From positions 35,211-99,210 of the forward strand of contig JAFRLH010000042.1 of NCBI GenBank assembly GCA_017431345.1: DNA of 64,000 bases. Reading direction: 5' to 3'. How positions within the stretch are numbered: the first letter of the stretch is position 1; the number at the start of each line of letters is the position of its first letter. The notes under the pieces are model-generated. The model did no database searches. It was not told where the DNA came from and saw only the letters and a program-made list of their open reading frames with translations. This document shows, piece after piece, positions 34,050-43,068 of the stretch. The position numbers and the translations under genes are program-made. Source of the DNA: Lachnospiraceae bacterium. GTDB lineage: Bacteria > Bacillota > Clostridia > Lachnospirales > Lachnospiraceae.

Positions 34050-34144
34050 GACAAACGGAAGGTGACTGAAATCAGTTAACTCAGTTCATCCTTCTGATAC
34101 TAAACTAAACCATCTTATATTTCCTATTGCCGGCTCACCAGGCA

Positions 34145-34313
34145 CGATGTACCGGTCATGGTCAGCGGAACTGTGTGTGAAGAGCGACAGATTCGAGCGA
34201 AATTGTCGACTGAGAGCAAACGCGTCCTTTGTTTGATCGAAGGAGTGCAGATATTTCGTCTCGAATCGAAGCAATCTGAGGACCCTGTTCCGCTGACCAT
34301 GACCGGTACATCG
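34145..34313. repeat. Structured 169-bp element, copy 2 (variable arms, conserved 115-nt core)
   Basis: The 27-nt arms 34145-34171 and 34287-34313 are perfectly complementary and unrelated in sequence to the arms of copy 1. The core 34172-34286 is 115 nt, exactly as in copy 1. Substitutions in the core are compensated: GG/CC flanking CAAAC/GTTTG in copy 1 is GA/TC here, and the pseudoknot pair is GATTCGAG/CTCGAATC here against GTTCACGG/CCGCGAAC there. It sits between smc and dtd, in the same orientation relative to flanking minus-strand genes as copy 1. Confidence 0.82.
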
Positions 34314-34336
34314 GACTCAAGAAGCCTCTTTAATCC

Positions 34337-37300
34337 TTAATCCTCCACGATCGACGGATCGGTCAGGTCGACCGACACCAGTGCCGACACGCCGCGCTCC
34401 TGCATGGTAATGCCATACAGCCTGTCCGCGATCTCCATCGTGCCTCTGCGATGCGTGATCACGATGAACTGCGTATTCTCTTTCAGCCTGTTCAGGTAAT
34501 CTGCGAACCGGTCCACATTCGGTTCATCCAGTGCCGCCTCGATCTCATCCAGCAGGCAGAACGGCGACGGCTTCAGATTCTGGATCGCGAACAGCAGCGC
34601 GATCGCCGTAAGCGCCTTCTCTCCGCCCGAGAGCTGCATCATATTCTGCAGCTTTTTCCCCGGCGGCTGTGCATTGATGATAATGCCCGCCTCCAGCAGT
34701 TCTTCCGATTCGGCCAGTTCCAGGCTTCCCTGTCCCCCGCCGAAAAGATCCTTGAACACCCTGTCGAATTCCACCTGGATCCGTGCGAAATTCTCCCGGA
34801 ACCGCTTCCGCATGCCCGTATCCAGATCCCGGATGATCTTTTTCAGACTCTCGGCTGCTTTTACCAGATCCTCGTGCTGCGCATGCAGGAATTCATATCT
34901 TTCCTTTACGTCCTTATATTCTTCGATCGCATTGACATTGACCGGACCAAGTTCCCGGATCTCCTGCCGCAGCCTGCTGACCGTGCGGCGGCTCTCCGTA
35001 AGCGAAGCATCCGACGCTTCCATACCGGCCGCTTCCGCCTGGGAAGGCGTCATCTCATATTCCGTCCAGATATATTCCGTCAGCTTTTCGATCTGATCGG
35101 AAAGCCTCTGGGCGGAGCTCTCCAGCCTGTAAGCCTCCTTATCCAGCGTACTGATCTGTTCGTTGAGTTCCTCTCTCTTCCCGAAGATCCCCTGCTGTTC
35201 AGCTGTCAGCGCATCCTTTTTGGCAGACATCTTATCAACGCTGCTCTTTAATGCCGCAAGAGAAGCATCCAGCGTCTCTGTTTCCGCTTTCAGTTCCTTT
35301 ACTTTTTCCTTCTTTGCTTCATACAGGGAGCCGGCGCCTTCCAGTGCTTCCGTGATATCGGAAAGCTCTGTTTTCAGCGTCTCGCGCTCTGCAATGACAC
35401 GGTCCTGGTTCTCCTTGATGAAACCGGCTTTCTGGGAAAGCGTTGCTTCCCTGCTGCGCTCTTTCGAGAGCACCTGCATCTGCTGCTCCGACAGTTCTCT
35501 TAAATGCTCCAGTTCACTGTCCGTCTTTCCCGCAGATTCCTCCAACGAAGTAAGCTCTTCGGAAATACGCCCGATTTCCTTTTCGACCGCCTCCAGCGAC
35601 TTGTTATATCCGGCCAGATCCGCCCGCAGCACTTTCTCTTCCTGATCCTGATTGCCGAGAAGCACCTTCAGGTTCTCTTCCCTCTCTCTGAATCTTGCCA
35701 GATCCAGCCTGATGGTATTCTGCTTCAGCTCGATCCTGTGCAGTCTCTCCGTAAGCCTGATCCGCTCATCAAGCAGCGACGCCACCTTATTCTTCAGCGC
35801 TGCCGCAGCCGTCTCGGCTTTCTGAATACGCGCTTCCTCTGCCGTGCATTCCTTTTCCAGTTCGTCGATCTCGCGTCTTCTTCCCAGCAGATTGCTGCTG
35901 TGCTTATAAGCACCGCCGGAAATGGCGCCGCCGGGGCTTAACAGTTCTCCCTCCAGCGTGACCAGGTTATAACGGTATCTTGTCTTTCTGGCGAGTGCAA
36001 GCGCATTGTCCATGCTGTCGACAACAACAGTATGGCCCAGCAGATTGCTGGCGGCATCCCTGTATTTTTCATCACACGTCAGCAGAGAATCGGCTGTACC
36101 GATCACGCCTTTTTCCGACAGGGCCTTCCTGTCAGGGAATTCTCCCCTGCTTTTCACTGCGGTAAGCGGAAGGAACGTCGCTCTTCCGTACCGGTTCTCC
36201 TTCAGGAAAACGATCAGCTTCTTCGCAGTATCTTCATCTTCGGTGATCACGTTCTGGATCCTGCCGCCCAGCGCTGTCTCTATCGCAGTTTCATATTTTC
36301 TTTCCGTATGGAACAGATCCGCGACCACGCCGCAGATGCCTTTCACGGAATCCCGCTGCTCCATGACACGTTTTACGCTGTTCCCGTACCCTTCATACCG
36401 TTCGGCAATATTTAAAAGAGAATCCCGTCTTGCTTTTATTTCCTGAAAATGCTGCCGCAGTCCGGCAAGTTCCCGTTCCTTTTCAGCCCGTTCAGCTCTT
36501 CTCGCTGCCACGTTCTCCTCGGCTGTCTTAATGGCATTCTTTACGGATTCCTCTTCCTCGTTCAGCTTTTTCCGGTCCGCCCGTTTTTCTTCGATCAGGC
36601 TGCTGAGAGAGTCTCTCTCCTTCCGCTCATCACCGGACTGCGTGAGCAGGCTGCTGATCCGCTCTTCCGTCTGCTTTCTGAGCGCCTCGGTCCTTTCCCA
36701 TTCTGCCCGGGTCTCCGCGCGTTCATCCGTCAGTCTCAGCCGGTCGGCCTGCAGTTTCTGCTGTCTTTCGGACAGCCGCTGGATTTCTTCCTGTGTATTC
36801 ACAAGATCCTGTTCCAACGATTCCACCTGCATCCTGGCGGAACCAAGCTCGACAGAGATGCCGGACATCTCTTTCCGGAACCCGTCCGCTTCCAGTCCGC
36901 GCTTTGCGATCTCCTCCTCCAGCACCTGCAGCCTTGCCCGCTGGCTTTCCTCATTCTGCTTCTGGGACTGGATCTGTTCTGTCAGCAGGAGGATCTGGCC
37001 CTCGATCGTTTCCCTGCGGATCCTGCCCGCAGACAGTTCCTCATTCCCGGAAGAGAACGCCTCGTCGAGTTCCCTGATCTTTTCCGTCAGTTCATCATAA
37101 CGCAGCGCTTCCGCTCCCGCCTTTTTCCGGAGTTCCTCCAGCTGGGCGTCCGCCGTCTCTTTATTCTTTAAGGCAGCATCCCGTTTTTTCGTATAATCGC
37201 CGGTCTCCATGAGGAATGCCCGCATGTCCCAGCGCTTCAGATCGTCCCTCAGCTTCAGATAAGCCTTCGCCTTCTCGGACTGTTTTCTTAAGGGCTCTAC

Positions 37301-37903
37301 CTGACGGGAGAGTTCATTCAGCACATCGGTCACCCGAAGAAGATTGCCCTCTTCCGTCTCCAGTTTCTTTAACGTAATGTGCTTTCTTTTCTTCAGTTTG
37401 ACGATACCGGCCGCTTCATCGAACAATTCTCGCCTGTCTTCCGGCTTATTGCTCAGGATCCTGTCAATCTGGCCCTGGCCGATGATCGAATAACCTTCCT
37501 TGCCGACGCCCGTATCATAGAACAGCTCCTGCACATCCTTCAGACGGCAGAGGCTTCCGTTCAGAAGATATTCGCTCTCCCCGGAGCGGTATACTCTTCT
37601 GGCGACCGTCACTTCATCGTAATCAATGGCCAGCATGTGATCGGAATTATCGATCGTCAGCGCGACCGATGCGTATCCCAGCGGTTTCCTGTTCTGCGTC
37701 CCCGCAAAGATGACATCCTGCATATTTGAGCCACGCAAAGATTTAGCGCTCTGTTCCCCGAGCACCCATCTCACCGCATCCGCGACATTGCTCTTGCCGC
37801 TTCCGTTCGGTCCGACGATTCCCATAATGCCCCGGTTGAATTCCAGCGCCGTCTTATTGGCGAAAGATTTGAAACCGTAGGCCTCTATCTTTTTCAGATA
37901 CAT
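34337..37903 (-). CDS. smc: Chromosome segregation protein SMC
   Basis: A full-length 1188-residue SMC ATPase. N-terminal Walker A is GPNGSGKSNVADAVRW. Two long coiled coils flank a hinge at about 510-670 (GICGVVADLFHTERKYETAIETALG). The C-terminal head has signature LSGGEKALTAIALLFAIQ and Walker B FCLLDEIEAALDE. It condenses and organises the nucleoid with ScpAB. It starts 17 nt after rnc in the classical Firmicute order. No ftsY follows; instead there is the structured repeat and dtd. Confidence 0.98.
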   Translation of the reverse strand: MYLKKIEAYGFKSFANKTALEFNRGIMGIVGPNGSGKSNVADAVRWVLGEQSAKSLRGSNMQDVIFAGTQNRKPLGYASVALTIDNSDHMLAIDYDEVTVARRVYRSGESEYLLNGSLCRLKDVQELFYDTGVGKEGYSIIGQGQIDRILSNKPEDRRELFDEAAGIVKLKKRKHITLKKLETEEGNLLRVTDVLNELSRQVEPLRKQSEKAKAYLKLRDDLKRWDMRAFLMETGDYTKKRDAALKNKETADAQLEELRKKAGAEALRYDELTEKIRELDEAFSSGNEELSAGRIRRETIEGQILLLTEQIQSQKQNEESQRARLQVLEEEIAKRGLEADGFRKEMSGISVELGSARMQVESLEQDLVNTQEEIQRLSERQQKLQADRLRLTDERAETRAEWERTEALRKQTEERISSLLTQSGDERKERDSLSSLIEEKRADRKKLNEEEESVKNAIKTAEENVAARRAERAEKERELAGLRQHFQEIKARRDSLLNIAERYEGYGNSVKRVMEQRDSVKGICGVVADLFHTERKYETAIETALGGRIQNVITEDEDTAKKLIVFLKENRYGRATFLPLTAVKSRGEFPDRKALSEKGVIGTADSLLTCDEKYRDAASNLLGHTVVVDSMDNALALARKTRYRYNLVTLEGELLSPGGAISGGAYKHSSNLLGRRREIDELEKECTAEEARIQKAETAAAALKNKVASLLDERIRLTERLHRIELKQNTIRLDLARFREREENLKVLLGNQDQEEKVLRADLAGYNKSLEAVEKEIGRISEELTSLEESAGKTDSELEHLRELSEQQMQVLSKERSREATLSQKAGFIKENQDRVIAERETLKTELSDITEALEGAGSLYEAKKEKVKELKAETETLDASLAALKSSVDKMSAKKDALTAEQQGIFGKREELNEQISTLDKEAYRLESSAQRLSDQIEKLTEYIWTEYEMTPSQAEAAGMEASDASLTESRRTVSRLRQEIRELGPVNVNAIEEYKDVKERYEFLHAQHEDLVKAAESLKKIIRDLDTGMRKRFRENFARIQVEFDRVFKDLFGGGQGSLELAESEELLEAGIIINAQPPGKKLQNMMQLSGGEKALTAIALLFAIQNLKPSPFCLLDEIEAALDEPNVDRFADYLNRLKENTQFIVITHRRGTMEIADRLYGITMQERGVSALVSVDLTDPSIVED

Positions 37904-37920
37904 TCCTGCTGTCCTGTTCC

Positions 37921-38604
37921 TTAGTGTTTTTCTAGTTTTTTCAGCATCTGCTCTGCAGCGAGCTGTTCCGCCTGCTTTTTATTCCTGCCTTCGGCACTGC
38001 ATTCCAGACCGTCTCCTGCCCTGAGCGCCACGGTAAATACCCGCAGATGTTCCGGCCCCGTGACCGACAGGACTTCATAGACCGGATCTCCCAGTCCCAT
38101 TTCCTGCATCCGTTCCTGGAGAATGGTCTTGCTGTCTTTAAAGAGGCTCCGTTTATCCAGCCCGCTCATGATGAAGCGCTTCACAAAGCTCTCCGCGGGA
38201 ACAAAGCCGCCGTCCAGATATACTGCGCCGATGAGCGCCTCCAGCGCATCAGAAGTCAGGGAGTCCCGCTTTCTTCCTCCTGCCGCTTCCTCGCCTTTTC
38301 CAAGCAGCAGCATATCCGGGATCCCGAGGGTCCTGGCCACTTCGGCAAGCGCCGGCTCACATACGATGCTTGCGCGGAATTTCGTCATCTGCCCTTCGTA
38401 CATATCCGGATGATTTGCATAGATCACTTCACTGGAAACGAGTTCCAGAACAGCGTCTCCCAGGAACTCCAGACGTTCATTGCAGGTAAGCCTGTTGCCG
38501 CCATGCTCATTTGCATAGGAAGAATGCGTCATCGCCTGCGTCAGGAGATGACTGTCCCGAAAGCGGTATCCGATCGTTTTTTCAAATTTGTCCGTCATAT
38601 CCAT
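37921..38604 (-). CDS. rnc: Ribonuclease III
   Basis: A 227-residue double-strand-specific RNase. The signature CNERLEFLGDAVLELV carries the metal-binding acids, with ALIGAVYLDGG for the second acidic site. The C-terminal about 70 residues form the dsRNA-binding domain (KTILQERMQEMGLGDPVYEV). Two start codons are possible (38604 or 38598), neither with a strong ribosome site. It processes rRNA precursors. Confidence 0.97.
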   Translation of the reverse strand: MDMTDKFEKTIGYRFRDSHLLTQAMTHSSYANEHGGNRLTCNERLEFLGDAVLELVSSEVIYANHPDMYEGQMTKFRASIVCEPALAEVARTLGIPDMLLLGKGEEAAGGRKRDSLTSDALEALIGAVYLDGGFVPAESFVKRFIMSGLDKRSLFKDSKTILQERMQEMGLGDPVYEVLSVTGPEHLRVFTVALRAGDGLECSAEGRNKKQAEQLAAEQMLKKLEKH

Positions 38605-38613
38605 ATCTCAAAA

Positions 38614-38644
38614 ACAGACGGCCCGGCAAAACTGACAGGCCGTC
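38614..38644 (-). terminator. Terminator-like hairpin between acpP and rnc
   Basis: Stem GACGGCC (38617-38623) / GGCCGTC (38638-38644), followed by TGTTTTTG in gene sense. It would lower read-through from plsX-acpP into rnc-smc. Confidence 0.7.
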
Positions 38645-38671
38645 CGCAGCATTTCTGCGTCAGATTTTCCT

Positions 38672-38905
38672 TTATTCGCCTCCGGCCCTGCTGATGGCGC
38701 GGTACGCATCTCCCACTGTAACGATCGCATCCAGTTCATCGTCCGGGATCTCGATCCCGAGCTCATCCTCCAGCGCCATGATGATCTCCATCAGATCCAG
38801 GGAGTCTGCGTCCAGATCACCCTTGAAGGACTTTTCCTCGGTCACGGAAGCAGGCTCCATTGACAGCTGCATCGCGATGATTTCCTGAAGTTTTTCAAAT
38901 TCCAT
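38672..38905 (-). CDS. acpP: Acyl carrier protein
   Basis: A 77-residue acidic ACP with the phosphopantetheine Ser in DLDADSLDLMEIIMALEDE. It carries the growing chain in fatty-acid synthesis. AAGGAGG precedes the ATG, 11 nt after plsX. Confidence 0.97.
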   Translation of the reverse strand: MEFEKLQEIIAMQLSMEPASVTEEKSFKGDLDADSLDLMEIIMALEDELGIEIPDDELDAIVTVGDAYRAISRAGGE

Positions 38906-38916
38906 ACCATTCCTCC

Positions 38917-39912
38917 TTAAGAAAGTATTTCGCGGATCTTTCCCGTGATATCCTGTTCCTTAAATGTTACGCACTGAAGGATCGCATTGCAGATCTCTCC
39001 GGCTTTGGCATTCCCATGCGTTTTTACTACCAGCCCGTTCAATCCGAGCATCGGGGCGCCGCCGTATTGCGTTGCATCCATATCCTTCAGTGTTTCCTTA
39101 AGAGCCGGTTTGATCAGAAGCGCGCCGATCTTTGCCCTTAATGAACTCATTAACCCGGCCTTTATTTTTCCGATCAGCGCGCCGGCAACACCTTCATACA
39201 GTTTCAGTATGACATTGCCCGTAAACGCTTCACAGACGATGACATCCGCATATCCGTGCGGGATCTCTCTTGCTTCAATGCTGCCGATAAAGTTCATATC
39301 CTTCTCCGCTTTCAGCAGCGGATATGTCTCCTTTACAAGCGCATTTCCTTTCTCTTCTTCCAGGCCGACATTCACGATGGCGACTCTGGGATTTTTAACA
39401 CCCATCACGCCTTCCATATAGATGGAACCCATCCTGGCGAACTGTACCAGATGGGCGCTTCTTGCGTCAACATTCGCGCCGGAATCCAACAGCAGGGAGA
39501 CGCCTTTTGTCGTAGGGATCAGCGCAGCAATGGGCGTCCTGTCGATCCCTCTGATCCTGCCTACCAGAAGCTGTCCTCCCACAAGCACTGCGCCGGTACT
39601 TCCGGCGGAGACAAACGCATCGGCTTTTCCTTCCCTGATCAGCCGCTGCCCTACCACGATCGAGGAATCGCGTTTTCTCCGGATCGACTGTACGGGCGGA
39701 TCTCCGGTCTCGATCACTTCCGATGCCGGAATAATGAACAGCCGTTCCGGATCCGCACCCCCTGCAAGAGGCTCTATGACCTCCGGCCGGCCAACGAGCA
39801 GCACCTGCACGCTGTCACTCTCTTTTAACGCTTTCAGCGCCCCTTTAACGATTTCCTCCGGAGCGTTGTCTCCTCCCATGGCGTCTACGGCCACTCTGGT
39901 ATATTCAGACAT
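38917..39912 (-). CDS. plsX: Phosphate acyltransferase PlsX
   Basis: A 331-residue PlsX, which makes acyl-phosphate from acyl-ACP for phospholipid synthesis at the membrane surface. Family blocks are VAVDAMGGDNAP at the start, SAGSTGAVLVGG in the middle and ANVDARSAHLVQFA. It is followed directly by acpP, its substrate carrier, as in most Firmicutes. Confidence 0.97.
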   Translation of the reverse strand: MSEYTRVAVDAMGGDNAPEEIVKGALKALKESDSVQVLLVGRPEVIEPLAGGADPERLFIIPASEVIETGDPPVQSIRRKRDSSIVVGQRLIREGKADAFVSAGSTGAVLVGGQLLVGRIRGIDRTPIAALIPTTKGVSLLLDSGANVDARSAHLVQFARMGSIYMEGVMGVKNPRVAIVNVGLEEEKGNALVKETYPLLKAEKDMNFIGSIEAREIPHGYADVIVCEAFTGNVILKLYEGVAGALIGKIKAGLMSSLRAKIGALLIKPALKETLKDMDATQYGGAPMLGLNGLVVKTHGNAKAGEICNAILQCVTFKEQDITGKIREILS

Positions 39913-39925
39913 ATTCTTCCTCTCT

Positions 39926-40834
39926 TCACCCTCTGTTCAGAAACATCATTCCTGCGCAGCAGGCAATCATAATGATCATACCCGGATTCAGCACTGCGTA
40001 TACGGGGAACGCCTTCGGCAGCCTGATCCAGCCTTTCAGAAGCTTTATTCTCTTTCTCTCAAGGATCAGCAGTATGAATCCGGCTAAAGCACAGATATAC
40101 TCAACTGCCGCGATCACTGCCGATACGATCAGATTTCCGTCTCCGGACAGCAGGAACCGGCCGGGCAGGACACCGTACATCAGATTAACAAGCATGTGCA
40201 GGACGATCGAATACCGGAGTTTTCCTGTTCTCAGATAGACATAGGCGAACACAAGTCCCGCGCCGAAAGCATAAAAGAATTGCTGCAGATTGGCGTGATA
40301 AGCGGCGAAAACAAATGCGGAAATGACCATGGCCGCCCTGTCTCCAAGCCTGTTGATGCGGTCGACCATCAGCTTTCGGAAGACGAACTCCTCCCATAAC
40401 GGAGCAAGGATGACAATGCTCACGATCTGGTACGGAAGCCCGGATTCGGCAAGTATTTTATCGATCCCCGCATCCGAAGACAGTCCGGAGATCTTTCCCA
40501 GCGCTGCACCGATCAGCGACCCGAGCACCATAAAGAAGCAGCAGATCATAAATGCTTTTACAAGATCTGAAGCCCGCATACGGAACCGTTCCATCGGATC
40601 CGCCGGGATCTGCAGCATGCATACCGCACAGAGCGGCATTCCGATCGCGAACTGCGCTGCCGCGTCCAGCCAGAGGATTCTCTTCATATCTGCGGATGCA
40701 GCAGGTGCGAACAGCATGGCAAAACCCAGGAAGATCAGCGAGGCAAGCAGTGTTCCCGCATACATGAACGCCGGTGCAATATACAGCGTCGAAAGACGTT
40801 TTCTTTCATATTTTTTAATGAAAGGTTCCATCAT
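39926..40834 (-). CDS. CPBP-family intramembrane glutamic endopeptidase
   Basis: A 302-residue protein with about eight hydrophobic segments. The Abi/CAAX motif 1 is PLWEEFVFRKLMVDR, and motif 2 is FAAYHANLQQFFYAFGAG. The family includes prenyl-protein proteases and bacteriocin-immunity proteins; the substrate is unknown. AAGGAG precedes two ATGs, 40834 and 40831. It sits 14 nt before plsX and may head that transcript. Confidence 0.88.
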   Translation of the reverse strand: MMEPFIKKYERKRLSTLYIAPAFMYAGTLLASLIFLGFAMLFAPAASADMKRILWLDAAAQFAIGMPLCAVCMLQIPADPMERFRMRASDLVKAFMICCFFMVLGSLIGAALGKISGLSSDAGIDKILAESGLPYQIVSIVILAPLWEEFVFRKLMVDRINRLGDRAAMVISAFVFAAYHANLQQFFYAFGAGLVFAYVYLRTGKLRYSIVLHMLVNLMYGVLPGRFLLSGDGNLIVSAVIAAVEYICALAGFILLILERKRIKLLKGWIRLPKAFPVYAVLNPGMIIMIACCAGMMFLNRG

Positions 40835-40926
40835 ATTCTCCTTATTGATTTTCCATTATAAACGCATCAGGGATGTTTTTCAACCGTGCATTTTCCCGGT
40901 CGCTGCAGAAGGAAGGTCTGATATAT

Positions 40927-40944
40927 CAACCGTTTGGTTTATCA
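40927..40944. promoter_or_regulatory. Candidate LysR operator upstream of the LysR gene
   Basis: CAACCGTTTGGTTTATCA contains the dyad AACC-N4-GGTT. A near-identical site (CAACCATATGGTTTATTG) lies before the opine-type dehydrogenase gene at 51358-51375, matching at 14 of 18 positions. Confidence 0.5.
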
Positions 40945-41078
40945 CGATATAAACTTTCTGTTTTGCATTCTATGTATTATCATAATAAAATAATGATGAA
41001 TAAGTGAAAAATCGTCTAAATATATCGTCTCTTTTGTCATCATCCAAGATCCGTAAGCATTTCACGGAGGACAGAACA

Positions 41079-41996
41079 GTGAATAATAAACATCTGATAT
41101 ACTTTTTAAAGGTCTATGAAAGCGGCAGTATCAAGAAAACCGCGGATGAGCTCTTCATCTCCTCGCAGGGTCTCTCCAAAATGATCCGTCAGCTTGAGGA
41201 TGAACTGGAAGTTTCCCTCTTTACCAGAACAGCAGGGGGTCTGATTCCTACGCTTGCCGCAGTCGAGCTCAAGCCGCGTGCGGAAAAGATCCTGAATGAA
41301 TACGATCTGATCAAACGGGGCCTTACGGACTCCAGCATCTGCAAGCATGTACTGACTGTCGTATCCACCCTGAATTTTCTTCAGTTCGTATCCGTACGCT
41401 TTGTGGAGGATTATTACGCCGCCCATCCGGACGTGATCCTGAATCTCGTGGAACTGTCCGATTACGCCGGCATGAAGAAAGTCAGTTCCGGTGAAGTCGA
41501 ACTGGCTTTCATGTGCGGTCCGATCGACACCACTTCTTTTGCAGCGATCCACAACCTTTTCAGCCAGCGTTTTGTTGCCGTCGTCAACGAAAACCACCCT
41601 CTTGCAAAAGAAAAAAGCCTTACCCTGAAGCAGCTCGAAGGAGAACAGCTGATCCTTCCCAGCCGTGAATATGGCTTCTATACATCGCAGCTCAACCACT
41701 TTCTTTCGATCGGGGTCGACCCTTATATTTACTTTGAAACGACGAACCTCAGTATTATTCCCCAGTTCGCCGCGAAGAACCACGGGATCGGGATCACGCT
41801 GGATTTTATTGCTTACAGCGATCCGCTCCCCGGGACCGTTATCATCCCCTTTGAAGGTGCGGGACAATCAAGATCCGTATATCTTGTAAAGCGCCGGGGC
41901 AGCAAACTGAGCCCCGAAGCGATCGCATTCAGGGATTTTACCTTAAAATGGATCGCCCAAAATAAAAATAAGTTTTTCGCTTCTCCAAATAAATGA
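41079..41996 (+). CDS. LysR-family transcriptional regulator
   Basis: About 305 residues. The N-terminal winged helix is typical (HLIYFLKVYESGSIKKTADELFISSQGLSKMIRQLEDELEVSLF is the family pattern). A periplasmic-binding-like effector domain follows (LTVVSTLNFLQFVSVRF; GITLDFIAYSDPLPGTVII). I start at GTG 41079, which has GGAGG 8 nt before it; upstream in-frame ATG 41004 has no ribosome site. It is monocistronic. A dyad upstream recurs before the opine dehydrogenase operon, so that operon and autoregulation are candidate targets. Confidence 0.9.
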   Translation: MNNKHLIYFLKVYESGSIKKTADELFISSQGLSKMIRQLEDELEVSLFTRTAGGLIPTLAAVELKPRAEKILNEYDLIKRGLTDSSICKHVLTVVSTLNFLQFVSVRFVEDYYAAHPDVILNLVELSDYAGMKKVSSGEVELAFMCGPIDTTSFAAIHNLFSQRFVAVVNENHPLAKEKSLTLKQLEGEQLILPSREYGFYTSQLNHFLSIGVDPYIYFETTNLSIIPQFAAKNHGIGITLDFIAYSDPLPGTVIIPFEGAGQSRSVYLVKRRGSKLSPEAIAFRDFTLKWIAQNKNKFFASPNK

Positions 41997-42013
41997 TCAC
42001 CCTATAAAAAAAG

Positions 42014-42040
42014 AAAAGGCGGATTCCGGTTCTGCCTTTT
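42014..42040. terminator. Bidirectional terminator between the LysR and aldolase genes
   Basis: Stem AAAAGGC / GCCTTTT extended inward through a G-T pair, with A-rich and T-rich flanks. Confidence 0.75.
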
Positions 42041-42056
42041 CCCTTTTTTAACCATC

Positions 42057-42965
42057 TCAGATCTGCAGGATCCCCAGAGCCGCCATGCCGGCTCTTATTT
42101 TTTCTTTCAGCGCTGCCGGTACGGGAGCGATCGGCGGCAGCGGTCCTCCCGCTTCAAAGCCCATCTCTGTCAGGGCATATTTTACCGGTCCGGGATTTGG
42201 AGACTGAAACAGCAGTCTCTGAAAGCCCTGTATTCTGAATGCAAGCGCTGTTGTCTTTGCAGCATCTCCTGCCATGGCTGCATCATAGATCTCCGCGTAT
42301 TCCTTCATCAGGACATTTGAGCCGGCCAGCACCGCGCCTCTGGCTCCTGCCAGCATTTCCCACGGCGCATATGCCTCATTTCCGGACAAAATCTGTATCC
42401 TGTCCCCGAAACGGCAGATCATCTCCACCGTACGGTCGAATTTCATGCAGCATTCCTTGATCCCGGCTATATTCGGGATAGCTGTCATCAGTGCTTCCAC
42501 ATCATCCGGCGTGCAGCAGTACCCGTCTTTTCCGAAACGGTCCGGATAATTATAGATCAGGATCGGCAGTCCGGCTGCTTCATCGATCTTCTGATAAAAG
42601 GCAATACACCCTTCCCTGTCTGTTCCGCGCGCAAACGGAGGAGCGGCGAGAAGAATATCCGCGCCGGCCGCTTTTGCCGTCTTTGCTTCCCGGACCGCGT
42701 CAAAAACGCTCAATTCATAAACGCCCGCGACGACAGGCACCCTGTGATCTACCGTTTCCGAAGCGATCTCGAGGATCTTCTTCCGCGCCTCTGCCGGGAC
42801 GGAAGGCGTCTCTCCGGTCCCGCCAAGGAAAAGAAGGCTGCCGGCGCCGTTTTTGATCTGATATTCAATGATCGCTTTTAATGCATTCTCATTTACAGTC
42901 ACACCGTCCGCCTGCATGGGCGTGACAACTGCCGTCATGATTCCCAGATTGTTCTTTATAAGCAT
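42057..42965 (-). CDS. DapA-family aldolase (dihydrodipicolinate synthase/N-acetylneuraminate lyase-like)
   Basis: A 302-residue TIM-barrel class I aldolase. The Schiff-base Lys is in NIAGIKECCMK and the catalytic Tyr in ILIYNYPDRFG; the GTGETPS carboxylate-binding motif is present as FLGGTGETPS. The family covers DHDPS, NanA and keto-deoxy-sugar acid aldolases. There are no lysine-biosynthesis neighbours, so a catabolic aldolase for a keto acid is more likely than DapA. It is followed at the left by a convergent LysR gene and lies downstream of a BCCT transporter on the same strand. Confidence 0.88.
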   Translation of the reverse strand: MLIKNNLGIMTAVVTPMQADGVTVNENALKAIIEYQIKNGAGSLLFLGGTGETPSVPAEARKKILEIASETVDHRVPVVAGVYELSVFDAVREAKTAKAAGADILLAAPPFARGTDREGCIAFYQKIDEAAGLPILIYNYPDRFGKDGYCCTPDDVEALMTAIPNIAGIKECCMKFDRTVEMICRFGDRIQILSGNEAYAPWEMLAGARGAVLAGSNVLMKEYAEIYDAAMAGDAAKTTALAFRIQGFQRLLFQSPNPGPVKYALTEMGFEAGGPLPPIAPVPAALKEKIRAGMAALGILQI

Positions 42966-43068
42966 ACCGTTCAGCCTCCGTTAATATCCTGTTGTTCCGA
43001 AGGAAAGGAAAAACAGCGGGCGGTAAAGTGCCGTCCGCTGCTTTTATTATACTATCAATACGGTAAAA

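Noticed and set aside
42057-42965. Assigning dapA to the aldolase
   Set aside because: Catalytic residues fit the whole family and there is no lysine pathway context.
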